A model generated the notes under the pieces. The model worked only from the letters and a program-made list of their open reading frames with translations, was not told where the DNA came from and did not search any database. Both the position numbers and the translations under genes were made by a program. Shown here piece after piece: positions 24,786-33,583 of a stretch of DNA of 64,000 nucleotides; position 1 is the first letter of the stretch, and the number at the start of each line of letters is the position of its first letter. This DNA comes from Hahella sp018986435 (GTDB lineage Bacteria > Pseudomonadota > Gammaproteobacteria > Pseudomonadales > Oleiphilaceae): positions 372,001 through 436,000 of the forward strand of contig NZ_CP192738.1 of assembly GCF_050749805.1 (NCBI RefSeq), in the 5' to 3' direction.

Positions 24786-25910
24786 ATGACTCTTAAGCGA
24801 TTCCTGAGAATCCTTCCCGTATCTGTTTTGTTGGCTTTCGGAATCTCCGGATGCAACGAATCCAGTCCGGCCGCCAGTGCGCAGGCCGCCTCCCCAGAAG
24901 CCAAAGCCCCGGAACAAGTGTATACCTTGAGACTGGCGGAAACCTGGCAGCCTAACTTCCCGATATTCGGCGATGCGCCCCGCAATATGGCGGCGATGGC
25001 GGAAAAGATGTCCAATGGCCGGCTGAAAATCACCATTGATTCCGCCAACAAGCACAAAGCGCCCTTCGGCGTGTTCGATATGGTCAAGACTGGCCAGTAT
25101 GACATGGGCCACTCCGCTTCCTATTACTGGAAAGGCAAAGTGCCTGAGACGCTTTACTTCACCACCATGCCTTTCGGCATGATCGCGCCGGAGCAATACG
25201 CTTGGTTTTACTACGGCGGCGGCATGGATCTGATGGAGAAAGTCTACGCCAAGCACAACATACTCTCGTTCCCTGGCGGTAATACCGGCAACCAGATGGG
25301 CGGTTGGTTCCAGAAAGAAATCAACTCGCTGCAGGACCTGCAGGGTCTGAAAATGCGTATTCCCGGATTCGCCGGCGAAGTATTGGCCAAAATCGGCGTG
25401 AGCCCCACCAATATCCCTTCCGGCGAGCTGTATACCGCGCTGGAGCGCGGCACCATTGACGCTCTGGAGTGGGTCGGTCCCTCTCTGGATTTGCGGATGG
25501 GCTTCCACAAAATCGCGCCTTATTACTACACCGGCTGGCATGAGCCTGCGACCGAGTTGCAGTTTATGATCAATAAGAAATCCTGGGAGAAACTGCCTGC
25601 GGACCTGCAGGAGATTCTGCGTGTGTCCATGCGCACCGCCGCCTACGACATGTATATCCAGTCCACTCATGAGAGCGCGGTGAATTGGGCGACCATTCAA
25701 ACGGAATTCTCCAACGTCAAACTGCGCACTTTCCCCAAAGAAGTTATCGCCGCCATACGTAAGGCGAACGACGAGCTGCTGGCGGAAAAAGCCGCTACCG
25801 ATCCCATGGCGGCGGAAATCCTCAAGTCGCAGCACGATTACATGCTGAAAGCGCGTCGCTGGACCGAGATTTCCGATCTCGCCTACCTCAACAGCCAACC
25901 CCAAGGCTAA
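24786..25910 (+). CDS. dctP: TRAP transporter solute-binding subunit (DctP family)
   Basis: 374-residue binding protein that captures an organic acid or similar solute for the TRAP permease. It has a lipoprotein-type signal (VLLAFGISGC, C23), so it may be membrane-tethered in the periplasm, and an Ala/Pro-rich linker. The DctP fold shows LRLAETWQPNFPIFG, GQYDMGHSASYYW, and the conserved LQGLKMRIPGFAGEVLAKIGVSPTNIPSGELYTALERGTIDALEWVGP with the ligand-binding Arg. ATG 24786 follows GAAAGG. The sequence QGLKMRIPGFAG..ALEWVGPS resembles the 2-oxoacid/lactate subgroup, but the substrate is not certain. First gene of dctPQM plus a two-component system. Confidence 0.92.
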   Translation: MTLKRFLRILPVSVLLAFGISGCNESSPAASAQAASPEAKAPEQVYTLRLAETWQPNFPIFGDAPRNMAAMAEKMSNGRLKITIDSANKHKAPFGVFDMVKTGQYDMGHSASYYWKGKVPETLYFTTMPFGMIAPEQYAWFYYGGGMDLMEKVYAKHNILSFPGGNTGNQMGGWFQKEINSLQDLQGLKMRIPGFAGEVLAKIGVSPTNIPSGELYTALERGTIDALEWVGPSLDLRMGFHKIAPYYYTGWHEPATELQFMINKKSWEKLPADLQEILRVSMRTAAYDMYIQSTHESAVNWATIQTEFSNVKLRTFPKEVIAAIRKANDELLAEKAATDPMAAEILKSQHDYMLKARRWTEISDLAYLNSQPQG

Positions 25911-26068
25911 TCGCAGTTAAACCCGGGGCCGTTCAGACAGAGCGCGCCTCCGGCGGAACTTTCACTGGCGTATACAAAGCGCCTGCCTGTTATAGGCGGG
26001 CCTGAGGAGACGCTGTGTGTGGGAGCAATCTGCTGGAGGGCTGTCCTGCGCCCGGGCCGGAGTGGAAT

Positions 26069-26614
26069 ATGCAGTGGATTAAGATCTTCGATCGCCTGTT
26101 CGAGCGGGCGTCTCACCTCTGCGGCCTTATCGCCGCAGGCTGTTTCCTGATGATGCTGGTCAACGTGTTTTATGACGTGGTGATGCGATATCTGTTCAAT
26201 CAGGTGTCTATCGGCATGCAGGAATTGGAGTGGCATCTGTTCGCCGCCGTCTTTTTATTAGGCGTTCCTTATGCGCTGCGTACGGATGGCCATGTGCGCG
26301 TGGATGTGCTGTATGAAGGCTGGTCGGATCGAGTGAAAGCCATCGTCAACATGGTTGGGGCGATCGTATTCGTCACGCCATTCTCACTGCTGGTGATGTA
26401 TTTCGGTTTTGGCTTCACCGTGGATGCTTTCGATCTGATGGAAGGCAGCGGCGATCCAGGCGGTTTACCTTATCGCTGGATCATTAAGTCATTGATTCCT
26501 CTGTCCTCTCTGCTGATTCTGCTGTCCGGCCTGGGCATGATCACTCAGGCGCTGAGAGTGCTGCTGTTGGGAGAGAAGTACGCAGAGTCTCATGCGAAGG
26601 AGGGCTTGGCGTGA
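26069..26614 (+). CDS. dctQ: TRAP transporter small permease subunit (DctQ family)
   Basis: 181-residue membrane protein with the four helices of DctQ: LCGLIAAGCFLMMLVNVFYDVVMRY, ELEWHLFAAVFLLGVPYAL, IVNMVGAIVFVTPFSLLVMYFGF and SLIPLSSLLILLSGLGMI. The conserved sequence QELEWHLFAAVFLLG and the following TDGHVRVDVLY are DctQ hallmarks. ATG 26069 has GGAG at eight bases; the open frame before it has no coding look. Its stop overlaps the dctM start by four bases (GTGA), indicating translational coupling. Confidence 0.92.
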   Translation: MQWIKIFDRLFERASHLCGLIAAGCFLMMLVNVFYDVVMRYLFNQVSIGMQELEWHLFAAVFLLGVPYALRTDGHVRVDVLYEGWSDRVKAIVNMVGAIVFVTPFSLLVMYFGFGFTVDAFDLMEGSGDPGGLPYRWIIKSLIPLSSLLILLSGLGMITQALRVLLLGEKYAESHAKEGLA

Positions 26615-27897
26615 TCGGCATTATTATGTTCGCGGTGGCGTTGCTGATGTTGATGTTCGGCTTCCCCGTCGCATTCACTTTTGGCGGCGTGGCGTTGGTG
26701 TTCGGCTTGATCGCCCAGGGGCCGGAGCTGTTCGCTTTCATGCCGTATCGTATTCAAAGCATCATGGAAAATACCGTGATGATGGCCATTCCCATGTTCA
26801 TTTTCATGGGGTTGGTGTTGCAGAAGACCCGATTGGCGGAGCAGCTGCTGGAGGCCATGGGACGTCTTTTTGGCGGCGTGCGCGGCGGCTTAGCCATTTC
26901 CACCGTACTGGTCGGCGCCTTGCTGGCGGCTTCTACAGGCGTGGTTGGAGCCAGCGTGGTGGCCATGGGGCTGATTTCATTGCCGGTCATGCTGAAGTAC
27001 GGCTATCACAAGGGTTTGAGCACCGGGACCATCTGCGCCTCCGGCACCTTGGGGCAGATTATTCCTCCCTCTATTATTCTGATTATTCTGGGCGATGTGA
27101 TGGGCATTCCCGTAGGCGATCTGTTTCAGGCGGCGGTGGTTCCTGGCGTGGTGCTGATCGTCGCCTACATTGCCTATATTTTGATTGTCGCCTGGCTGAA
27201 CCCCGATATGGCGCCGGCATTGCCGGACAACGGCGAGAACCGGGCGCAGCAGGTGAAAATCGCGCTGTTCTCTATCCTGCCGCCATTGGCGTTGATTCTG
27301 GTGGTGCTGGGATCGATCTTCACTGGCGTCGCGACGCCGACGGAGTCCTCCGCTCTGGGTGGCGTGGGCGCCTTGCTGCTGGCGGTGTGCTATCGCCAGT
27401 TTTCCTGGAAAATGGTGTGGGAGTGCAGTCGCGAAACCGTGACGGTCACCGCCATGGTGTTTGCGATTCTGCTGGGCGCGACGGCGTTTTCCATGACCTT
27501 CACTTATGCGGGAGGCGATACGCTGGTGGAGCACTGGATGACGCAATTGCCCGGTGAGAAGTGGGGCTTTCTGATCCTCACCATGCTGGTTATTCTGGTG
27601 CTGGGATTTTTCATCGATTTCGTGGAAATCTCTTTTATTATTGTGCCGATCCTGGCGCCGGTGGCGGAATCGCTGGGCATCAGTATGGTCTGGTTTGCGG
27701 TGTTGATCGCCATGAACCTGCAGACCAGCTTCCTGACGCCGCCGTTTGGGTTTAGTTTGTTCTATCTTAAAGGAGTCGCTCCGAAAGAGGTGACTACGAT
27801 GGACATTTACCGGGGCGTGACGCCATTCATCATCCTGCAGGCGCTGGTGCTGATTTTGCTGCTGGTCGCGCCAGGATTGTTTGGCTTTGAAGTCTGA
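26611..27897 (+). CDS. dctM: TRAP transporter large permease subunit (DctM family)
   Basis: 428-residue integral membrane protein, the sodium-coupled transport subunit. It has about a dozen hydrophobic helices, including MFAVALLMLMFGFPVAFTFGG and the DctM signature regions GALLAASTGVVGASVVAMGLISLPVMLKYGY and SGTLGQIIPPSIILIILG. The C-terminal half holds FIDFVEISFIIVPILAPV and LQTSFLTPPFGFSLFYLKGV. Starts at GTG overlapping the dctQ stop, with AAGGAGG seven bases upstream. The sensor kinase gene follows 61 bp later. Confidence 0.94.
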   Translation: MIGIIMFAVALLMLMFGFPVAFTFGGVALVFGLIAQGPELFAFMPYRIQSIMENTVMMAIPMFIFMGLVLQKTRLAEQLLEAMGRLFGGVRGGLAISTVLVGALLAASTGVVGASVVAMGLISLPVMLKYGYHKGLSTGTICASGTLGQIIPPSIILIILGDVMGIPVGDLFQAAVVPGVVLIVAYIAYILIVAWLNPDMAPALPDNGENRAQQVKIALFSILPPLALILVVLGSIFTGVATPTESSALGGVGALLLAVCYRQFSWKMVWECSRETVTVTAMVFAILLGATAFSMTFTYAGGDTLVEHWMTQLPGEKWGFLILTMLVILVLGFFIDFVEISFIIVPILAPVAESLGISMVWFAVLIAMNLQTSFLTPPFGFSLFYLKGVAPKEVTTMDIYRGVTPFIILQALVLILLLVAPGLFGFEV

Positions 27898-27958
27898 TTG
27901 AGGCGAGGCGCAGGGAGGCGCTCCGCCAGATCCTGTTTATCTGCTGGAGGCTTGCGTC

Positions 27959-29299
27959 ATGACGCTGCGCACTAAAGTTGTTCTGTTGGCGTTAGCGCCG
28001 TTGCTGCTGATCTCCATCGCATTTGCGCTGGCGATGGTGAATCTGGCGGATGAGCTGGCGCAGCGTGAACTGGAGACCTTTGAGAACAATCTGTTGCGCT
28101 CCAAGGAAACGGCGCTGAAAAGCTATGTCAGCATCATGCGCATCACCTCCGGCTACCTCATTGAGAAGGCGGAGTCCGACGAAGAGGCGAAGCGCAGCAT
28201 TCAGGAACTGATGCAGCGCATGCATTTCAGTGAGGACGGCTACTTCTTCGCCTACACCCCCAGCGGCGTGAATCTGGTGCACGCCACCCAGCCCGGACTG
28301 GTGGGCATGGACCTGCTGAATATTAAGGACAACAATAGTAACTACGTTATCCGCAATCTGCTGGCGCGCGCTACGGAAGGCGGCGGCTTTCACAACTATC
28401 TCTGGCAGAAACCGACCTCCCGGGTGACCGTGGACAAGATCAGCTATGTGGAGTCCCTGCCGCCTTGGAACTGGATGTTCGGCACTGGTCTCTATCTTGA
28501 TGATATTCAACAGGAAATGGAGCTGATCAAAGACGGCGTGGACGAGAACGTGGCGGATGCGCTGCTGACCTTCGTCATTATCGCCTTGCTGGCGGTGATG
28601 GGTGTGCTGATCGCTTCAATCTGGTTCAACGTGCATGAACACCGCCTGGCGGATCAAAGCCTTAAGGAACTCAGTCATAAAACAGTGCAATTGCAGGAGG
28701 AAGAGCGGCGAAGGGTGTCGCGGGAACTGCACGATGGCATCAATCAATTGCTGGTGTCGGTGAAATATCGTATCGAGACGGTGCTGGGCCTGCTGCAGGA
28801 AAGCCAGCAAACCTTGCGCGAACCTCTGTTGAAAGGACGGGAAACTCTGAAGCAGGCGATTCAGGAGGCGCGGCGTATCAGTCACGACTTACGCCCCAGC
28901 ATTTTAGACGATTTGGGTCTGGTGGCGGCGTTGGAGCATCTCGGAGAAGATTTTGAAGAGCGCTCCGGCATTGACGTATCCGTGTATCTGCAGGTATCGG
29001 AAACCAAGTCGGATGAAGATATCGCCACGACCCTCTACCGCATCGCCCAGGAAGCGTTATATAACGTGGAAAAACATGCCGGCGCCAGGCAGGTGACGTT
29101 GCGCCTGGAGCAGGATGCGGAAGGACTGTTTCTTGAAGTGAAGGACGACGGCGCAGGATTTTCGTTGCGGCGTCTCGGTCACGGCAGAGGCATCGGGATT
29201 CGCAATATGCGCGAGCGAGTGGAGTTTCTTGGCGGAAATTTCAGTGTACATTCGGAAGAAGGCAAAGGGACCTGCATTCAGGTGACCTTCATGGGATAA
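27959..29299 (+). CDS. Cache-domain sensor histidine kinase (NarL-type, HisKA_3)
   Basis: 446-residue membrane kinase. TM1 (VVLLALAPLLLISIAFALAMV) is followed by a periplasmic single Cache domain (residues about 30-190, with FFAYTPSGVNLVH, LVGMDLLNIKD and PPWNWMFGTGLY), TM2 (ALLTFVIIALLAVMGVLIASIWF), then a short coiled coil. HisKA_3 carries the phosphorylated His in SRELHDGINQLLV, and the HATPase ends with VKDDGAGF, GIGIRNMRERVEFLGG. GGAGG precedes ATG 27959 at eight bases. The Cache domain likely senses the solute carried by the adjacent TRAP transporter (inference from linkage). Confidence 0.93.
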   Translation: MTLRTKVVLLALAPLLLISIAFALAMVNLADELAQRELETFENNLLRSKETALKSYVSIMRITSGYLIEKAESDEEAKRSIQELMQRMHFSEDGYFFAYTPSGVNLVHATQPGLVGMDLLNIKDNNSNYVIRNLLARATEGGGFHNYLWQKPTSRVTVDKISYVESLPPWNWMFGTGLYLDDIQQEMELIKDGVDENVADALLTFVIIALLAVMGVLIASIWFNVHEHRLADQSLKELSHKTVQLQEEERRRVSRELHDGINQLLVSVKYRIETVLGLLQESQQTLREPLLKGRETLKQAIQEARRISHDLRPSILDDLGLVAALEHLGEDFEERSGIDVSVYLQVSETKSDEDIATTLYRIAQEALYNVEKHAGARQVTLRLEQDAEGLFLEVKDDGAGFSLRRLGHGRGIGIRNMRERVEFLGGNFSVHSEEGKGTCIQVTFMG

Positions 29300-29309
29300 A
29301 GAGACAAGA

Positions 29310-29933
29310 ATGATAAGACTGGTATTGGTTGACGATCATATTCTGGTGCTGGAAGGCATCCGCGCCCGGCTGGAGCAGGAGCCTGACATTGATGTAGTGG
29401 CTCAGGCCACGGACGGTCAGCAGGCGATTGAAGCGGTGGCGACCCATCAACCGGATGTCGTGATGATGGACGTGAGCATGCCGCGCATGAACGGCATCGA
29501 CGCCACGGAGTACATGGCGCAGCACTTTCCCGATACCCGCGTGCTGATTCTCAGCATGCACAACAATAAAGAGTATGTGTCGCAGATTCTGCACAAAGGC
29601 GCCAAGGGCTATATTCTTAAAGATGTGTCTGTGGATGAAATGATTCGCGCCATTCGCACAGTGTATGAAGGCGGCACCTATATCAGCAGCGGCGCCTCCG
29701 CAGCCCTGTTTTCCCAGCCGCAGTTGCGCGGCGAGACGTCCGCCAGTCTGACTCACCGGGAGGCGTCAGTATTGAAGAAAGTGGCGGAAGGCAAGAGTAA
29801 CAAGGCGATTGCGGAAGAGCTTGCCATCAGCGTGCGTACAGTGGAAACTCACAGGCAGAATATCAAGGCGAAACTGGGACTTAGCTCCACGGCGGAATTA
29901 ACCAAGTACGCCATTAAGCATGGGTTAATGTAA
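29310..29933 (+). CDS. LuxR-type response regulator of the TRAP cluster
   Basis: 207-residue NarL/FixJ-type regulator, 10 bp after the kinase. The receiver has the acidic pair VDDH (D8, D9), phosphoacceptor D54 in VVMMDVSMPRMNG, and K in GYILKDVS. The C-terminal LuxR helix-turn-helix reads LTHREASVLKKVAEGKSNKAIA followed by SVRTVETHRQNIKAKLG. It should control dctPQM when phosphorylated by the Cache kinase; the palindromic site at 24584-24600 is a candidate target. Confidence 0.94.
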   Translation: MIRLVLVDDHILVLEGIRARLEQEPDIDVVAQATDGQQAIEAVATHQPDVVMMDVSMPRMNGIDATEYMAQHFPDTRVLILSMHNNKEYVSQILHKGAKGYILKDVSVDEMIRAIRTVYEGGTYISSGASAALFSQPQLRGETSASLTHREASVLKKVAEGKSNKAIAEELAISVRTVETHRQNIKAKLGLSSTAELTKYAIKHGLM

Positions 29934-29980
29934 GTCGGTTTATCGTTTCGCCTGTCAGCGCAAGTTTAGAGGATCGGCCG

Positions 29981-30466
29981 ATGCGTATATCCGGATTCAT
30001 ATTAATCACCATTTTGATGGCGTTCGCCTCCGGGTGTAGCTCTGTGCGGGTGAATCGTCCGCCGACGGCGATACCCTCTCCAGAACAAATATCCAGCCCT
30101 GTCGCCGCTGCTTTGTATGACCAGTATGACGAGTGGCGCGGCGTAGACTACCGCTATGGAGGCCTTGATAAGTCCGGCGTGGACTGTTCAGGTCTGGTGT
30201 ACCTCACTTTTCAGGAGCGCTTCGACGCCAGGCTGCCCAGAACCACGAAAGGGTTGGCGCAAAAAGGGCGTCAGGTGAGCCGAAAAGAGTTGCAGCCCGG
30301 CGACTTAGTGTTCTTCAAACCCGGCGGCTGGAAAGGGCTACATGTCGGCATTTACGTGGAAAATAACCGTTTCCTGCATGCATCCACCAGTAACGGCGTG
30401 GAATTGGCCTATCTGCATAACGGCTACTGGGCCGACCATTTTTGGCAGGCGCGGCGGGTTAAATAG
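29981..30466 (+). CDS. NlpC/P60 cell-wall endopeptidase lipoprotein
   Basis: 161-residue lipoprotein (signal ITILMAFASGC) with an NlpC/P60 papain-like domain, which cuts peptidoglycan stem peptides. The catalytic Cys is in GVDCSGLVYLTF, the His in GLHVGIYVENN, and the third polar residue is near FLHAS. The start YRYGGLDKSG and LQPGDLVFFK are the usual landmarks. The length equals small NlpC/Spr-like lipoproteins. GAGGATCGG precedes ATG 29981. It follows the response regulator by 47 bp on the same strand but has no obvious functional link to it. Confidence 0.92.
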   Translation: MRISGFILITILMAFASGCSSVRVNRPPTAIPSPEQISSPVAAALYDQYDEWRGVDYRYGGLDKSGVDCSGLVYLTFQERFDARLPRTTKGLAQKGRQVSRKELQPGDLVFFKPGGWKGLHVGIYVENNRFLHASTSNGVELAYLHNGYWADHFWQARRVK

Positions 30467-30568
30467 TAGGTCCGCCGTCGTTGGCGCAGAAAAGCTTTAG
30501 GCTAGGCGCAACATTCATCAACTTCTGAATAAAGAGCTGCTCACGGTTTCATTGGGTTTAAATACATC

Positions 30569-30904
30569 TTGAGAAATATCCTATTTGTTTGCAGTCGTAA
30601 CCAGTGGCGCAGCCCTACTGCAGAGCAGGTTTGGCGCAGGCATCCAGAGTTGCGTGTTCGCTCGGCGGGGACCAGCCCTAAAGCCCGCAAAAAACTCGGT
30701 CCGGCGGATATTCTCTGGGCCGACATTATTTTTGTTATGGAAGATAAGCATAAGCATCGTTTAATGTCGGAATTTGGCCACTTGCTGGAGCACAAGCAGG
30801 TGCATGTTCTCGATATTCCGGATGAGTATCAGTACATGGACCCAGAGTTGGTGGAGATACTACAGATATCTGTCGCATCCATTCTTGAATTAACCAATTT
30901 TTAA
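30569..30904 (+). CDS. Low-molecular-weight tyrosine phosphatase-like protein
   Basis: 111-residue protein with the LMW-PTP P-loop near its start: ILFVCSRNQWRSPTAEQ, where C8-x5-R14 forms the phosphate loop. SAGTSPKARKKL follows as in the family. It is shorter than classical LMW-PTPs (about 150), and the C-terminal acid DP pair is replaced by LDIPDEYQYMDPELVEIL, typical of a short subgroup found in many proteobacteria. The start is TTG 30569, since no ATG is available and the P-loop begins at residue 8. The ribosome site is weak. Substrate unknown. Confidence 0.85.
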   Translation: MRNILFVCSRNQWRSPTAEQVWRRHPELRVRSAGTSPKARKKLGPADILWADIIFVMEDKHKHRLMSEFGHLLEHKQVHVLDIPDEYQYMDPELVEILQISVASILELTNF

Positions 30905-30983
30905 TCAACTAACGCCAGCCTGAACAGGTTTATTTCCTTTATGATGGTTCAATTCAATATTGAACCCTTGTGTGGGACTGACC

Positions 30984-31310
30984 ATGAAAATGACGAATCT
31001 TCTTGAAAGGAAGTTGATCGGCGTCGATCCATTTTGGGTCGTCAGAATCGACTATTCTCCTTTGACCGCAAAATTGTGTCTGGATCTCACACCGGAGCCG
31101 GAATCCGGCATCGTTACCAGAAGAGCAATTTTTTCCGGGGTCACTACCTGCAAAGCGGATTATTTTGACGCCGTCGGCGACGCTGACTATATGCCCACCG
31201 TTATTGGCGTGCTGAGCGCGCAGAAAGGCGCGCAACAAAAGATTATCGTTACGACGGATGCGTTCGAACTGACCTTTGACTGCGCCGGAGAGCCCGAAAT
31301 CGACCTCTAA
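30984..31310 (+). CDS. Small protein of unknown function
   Basis: 108-residue soluble protein, not recognised. The sequence has alternating strands (FWVVRIDYSPLTAKLCLDL, RRAIFSGVTTCKADYF, KIIVTTDAFELTFD), suggesting a small beta-rich domain. ATG 30984 or the ATG six bases later are likely starts; no strong ribosome site is seen. The codon pattern is like its neighbours. Stands alone, 79 bp after the phosphatase-like gene. Confidence 0.6.
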   Translation: MKMTNLLERKLIGVDPFWVVRIDYSPLTAKLCLDLTPEPESGIVTRRAIFSGVTTCKADYFDAVGDADYMPTVIGVLSAQKGAQQKIIVTTDAFELTFDCAGEPEIDL

Positions 31311-31447
31311 TTTCACAAAATTTTTCCCGCCATGCACATTTGAGACTGTTTGTCAGCCCTTATAATTTTCGGTTATCTCTTTATAATGTTCGGCCCTCTC
31401 GAAGTTAGGTCTTCGAGCAGGAAAAAGAAGAGTGTGCGGCAACGAAT

Positions 31448-32272
31448 TTGAGGTTTTTGGTGATAGTTTTTACTGCTACCGATCAAGTTACGGGGAAAGT
31501 TTTTGCGGGCAGCACCCGCAGGTCATTGGAGGATCATTGGGGGCATTTGTTGGTCCAGGAATCCGAAGGCGCAATGGGTGAGTTCTTTGAAACTCTGCGG
31601 TCCAGCGGCGCGGACTCTTTCAAAATGGAAGAGTGGGGTTATTCTGATAACCCTAAAGAACTTCGGGAAATGTTGGCTGAAGCGATGGAAGCGCTGGGCG
31701 CCAAAGCAATCAAAGTCACACTGACTCGACCAGAGAACAAATCCAAACCATCAATGGATCTGATGAAAGAGTTGGAAGCATTGAAACAGGAAATGTCGGA
31801 CGGCTCTGACGATCCCGACTATACGCCGAAGAAAAAAGAGGCTGTGGTTAAGCCGGAAGCTCCAAAGCCCGCCCCTAAAGCGGAACCGAGACCACTGCGT
31901 CACACTGCTTCCACCCGTGAGGCGGAAGAGATGCGCGCATTGATTGCCGGTATCGAGGCCCGCCGTCGCGGTGGGACCAAAGCGGGGCAGAAGGCGGCGA
32001 AGAAAGCCGGCGCTGCAGGTCTGGCGAAAGCAGCCAAATCTGCGACTGGCGCAACCGCTCCCGCTCCAGTGAACCGTCCCAAGCTGTCTGAAGGCCGTAC
32101 TGGCTCAGCAGCGAAGGAAAAACGCATTCGCGAAGCGATTGCGGCTGAGAAAGCGGAAATGGAAGCGCAGAAGCGTAACCAGGCTTCAGAAGAAGCGAAA
32201 GAAATGCGCGAGATCATGGCGCGTTTGGATCAGCGCACCAAAGAAGGCGCGCGTATCCATCGTCGTCTGTAG
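31448..32272 (+). CDS. Degenerate GIY-YIG-like domain fused to a Lys/Ala-rich tail
   Basis: 274 residues. Residues 1-95 follow the plan of GIY-YIG proteins with the motif altered: LVIVFTATDQVTGKVFAGSTRRSLEDHWGHL aligns with IYKITN..GKVYIGxTxxSLexRWxxH, then MGEFFETLRSSGADSFKMEEW. The YIG tyrosine is Phe (VFAG), the catalytic Arg position is His or shifted, and the C-terminal catalytic Glu is not obvious, so nuclease activity is doubtful. Residues 120-274 are charged, rich in Lys, Ala and Glu, with two similar segments (TREAEEMRALIAGIEARRRGG and SEEAKEMREIMARLDQRTKEG). The start TTG 31448 is the best available. Possibly a nucleic-acid-binding protein (inference). Confidence 0.6.
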   Translation: MRFLVIVFTATDQVTGKVFAGSTRRSLEDHWGHLLVQESEGAMGEFFETLRSSGADSFKMEEWGYSDNPKELREMLAEAMEALGAKAIKVTLTRPENKSKPSMDLMKELEALKQEMSDGSDDPDYTPKKKEAVVKPEAPKPAPKAEPRPLRHTASTREAEEMRALIAGIEARRRGGTKAGQKAAKKAGAAGLAKAAKSATGATAPAPVNRPKLSEGRTGSAAKEKRIREAIAAEKAEMEAQKRNQASEEAKEMREIMARLDQRTKEGARIHRRL

Positions 32273-32488
32273 TACAGCGTGTTCTAAGCAGGGCTCTGTG
32301 ATCAACAGGCCCTGCGACCTCTCCCGAATATTCTCTCTTTCCTCATCTGTAGTAAGTATAGTAAGCAACACTGTTATCTATTCCAGACTTGTCCCTGTTC
32401 GTCTTCCTGATGATGTCGGCGCTATTTTGCCGAACGCGTTTCTAGTGCTATGATGCCGCCTCCCCGCTGTTAGGCGAGAGGAGCAACA

Positions 32489-32734
32489 ATGACGGAAACA
32501 TCAATGGAGGTGTGTCATGCGTACCAAATACGAAGAAATGCTGTGCTTTCGAGGTCACCAGTAAGCGCAGGAAAGGTTATCCATCTGAAGCTCAGGTGAA
32601 GCGCGGCTACAGAGTCGTTCATGGAGACAAAGATCTGCATGAGAAGCTGGGGAGAAATGACCCCTGTCCCTGTGGCTCACGGAGGTTGTTTCAAACAATG
32701 TTGTCTTAAGTCAGGTTGCTTTCGACGGCGTTAA
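32489..32734 (+). pseudogene. SEC-C zinc-motif protein broken by two frameshifts
   Basis: A strong ribosome site (GAGAGGAG) precedes ATG 32489, but that frame soon loses its sense. The middle (about 32530-32690) is open one frame over and encodes TSKRRKGYPSEAQVKRGYRV and then KLGRNDPCPCGS, the first half of a SEC-C zinc motif. The frame then runs RRLFQTMLS to a stop, whereas shifting at the TTT of 32690 gives RRLFKQCCLKSGC, which completes the CPC-x8-CC motif, with a stop at 32732-32734. A second shift near 32520 would make another Cys-rich motif at the N-terminus. Two compensating one-base changes are inferred; sequencing error is possible. Confidence 0.55.
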
Positions 32735-32954
32735 CCGAGACGACTATTTCCGCTAAGCAGGCGCTTGTGGCCCCTGTGTCGACAAGCGCGCAAAATCAGA
32801 CTTACCTCAGCCATCGCCGCCGCCCATACAGGCGGGGCGATGGCCTCCAGATACTTCCCTATCTATACCCCTTTCTACTTCATTGACCCCCTGTGCGTGA
32901 CAGGGGTACATTGCTGGGAGCGATATTTGATCTACAGCGTTATGGCGGTGGCGT

Positions 32955-33578
32955 ATGAGTCTGGATACTTATTTGATGTTTGTGGTGGCCTCTCTGGTCG
33001 TGGTGATGATCCCCGGACCTTCCGTCATGCTGGTGGTCAGCCAGGCGCTGTCGTCAGGCAAAAGCTCTGTCGCGCCATTGGCGGCGGGCGTGGGATTGGG
33101 AGATCTGGTCGCCATGACTTTGTCCTTTCTCGGCCTTGGCGCTATTCTGGCGGCTTCCGCCTTTACGTTCACGATATTGAAGTGGGTCGGCGCGTTATAT
33201 CTGGCCTATCTGGGCGTGAAAATGTTTCGCTCTTCCACGTCGCTGAGCGCTGACGATGGGCAGACGACTGGCGTCAGCGGGCGCAGTCAGTTCCTCAGCG
33301 CGTTTATCACCACGGCGCTTAATCCCAAGAGCATCATCTTCTTTATCGCCTTCGTGCCGCAATTTGTCTCCACTGAGGCGGCGCTGGCTCCACAATTTGT
33401 CATACTCGGCGCTACTTTTCTGGTGTTAGGCGTTCTCAACGCCGCCATGTATGCGGTGTTCGCCGGCAAACTGCGCTCCATATTACGTGATCCCAAAGCG
33501 CTAAAGCGTTTCAACCGCGTTGGCGGCTCCCTGCTTGTTGGCGCAGGCGTGCTAACCGCTGCGGCGAGGCATGGCTAG
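32955..33578 (+). CDS. LysE/RhtB-family exporter
   Basis: 207-residue inner-membrane protein of the LysE superfamily, which exports amino acids or related metabolites. It has six hydrophobic helices and the family signature at the N-terminus: VVVMIPGPSVMLVVSQALSSGKSSVAPLAAGVGLGD. Further marks are ALYLAYLGVKMFR and the central ITTALNPKSIIFFIAFVPQFV. ATG 32955 follows GGTGG. The substrate is not predictable. A truncated AlkB remnant begins six bases after its stop. Confidence 0.93.
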   Translation: MSLDTYLMFVVASLVVVMIPGPSVMLVVSQALSSGKSSVAPLAAGVGLGDLVAMTLSFLGLGAILAASAFTFTILKWVGALYLAYLGVKMFRSSTSLSADDGQTTGVSGRSQFLSAFITTALNPKSIIFFIAFVPQFVSTEAALAPQFVILGATFLVLGVLNAAMYAVFAGKLRSILRDPKALKRFNRVGGSLLVGAGVLTAAARHG

Positions 33579-33583
33579 GCGGT

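Noticed and set aside
24669..25904. 411-codon open frame antisense to dctP
   Set aside because: Shadow of a real gene, with no recognisable motif.
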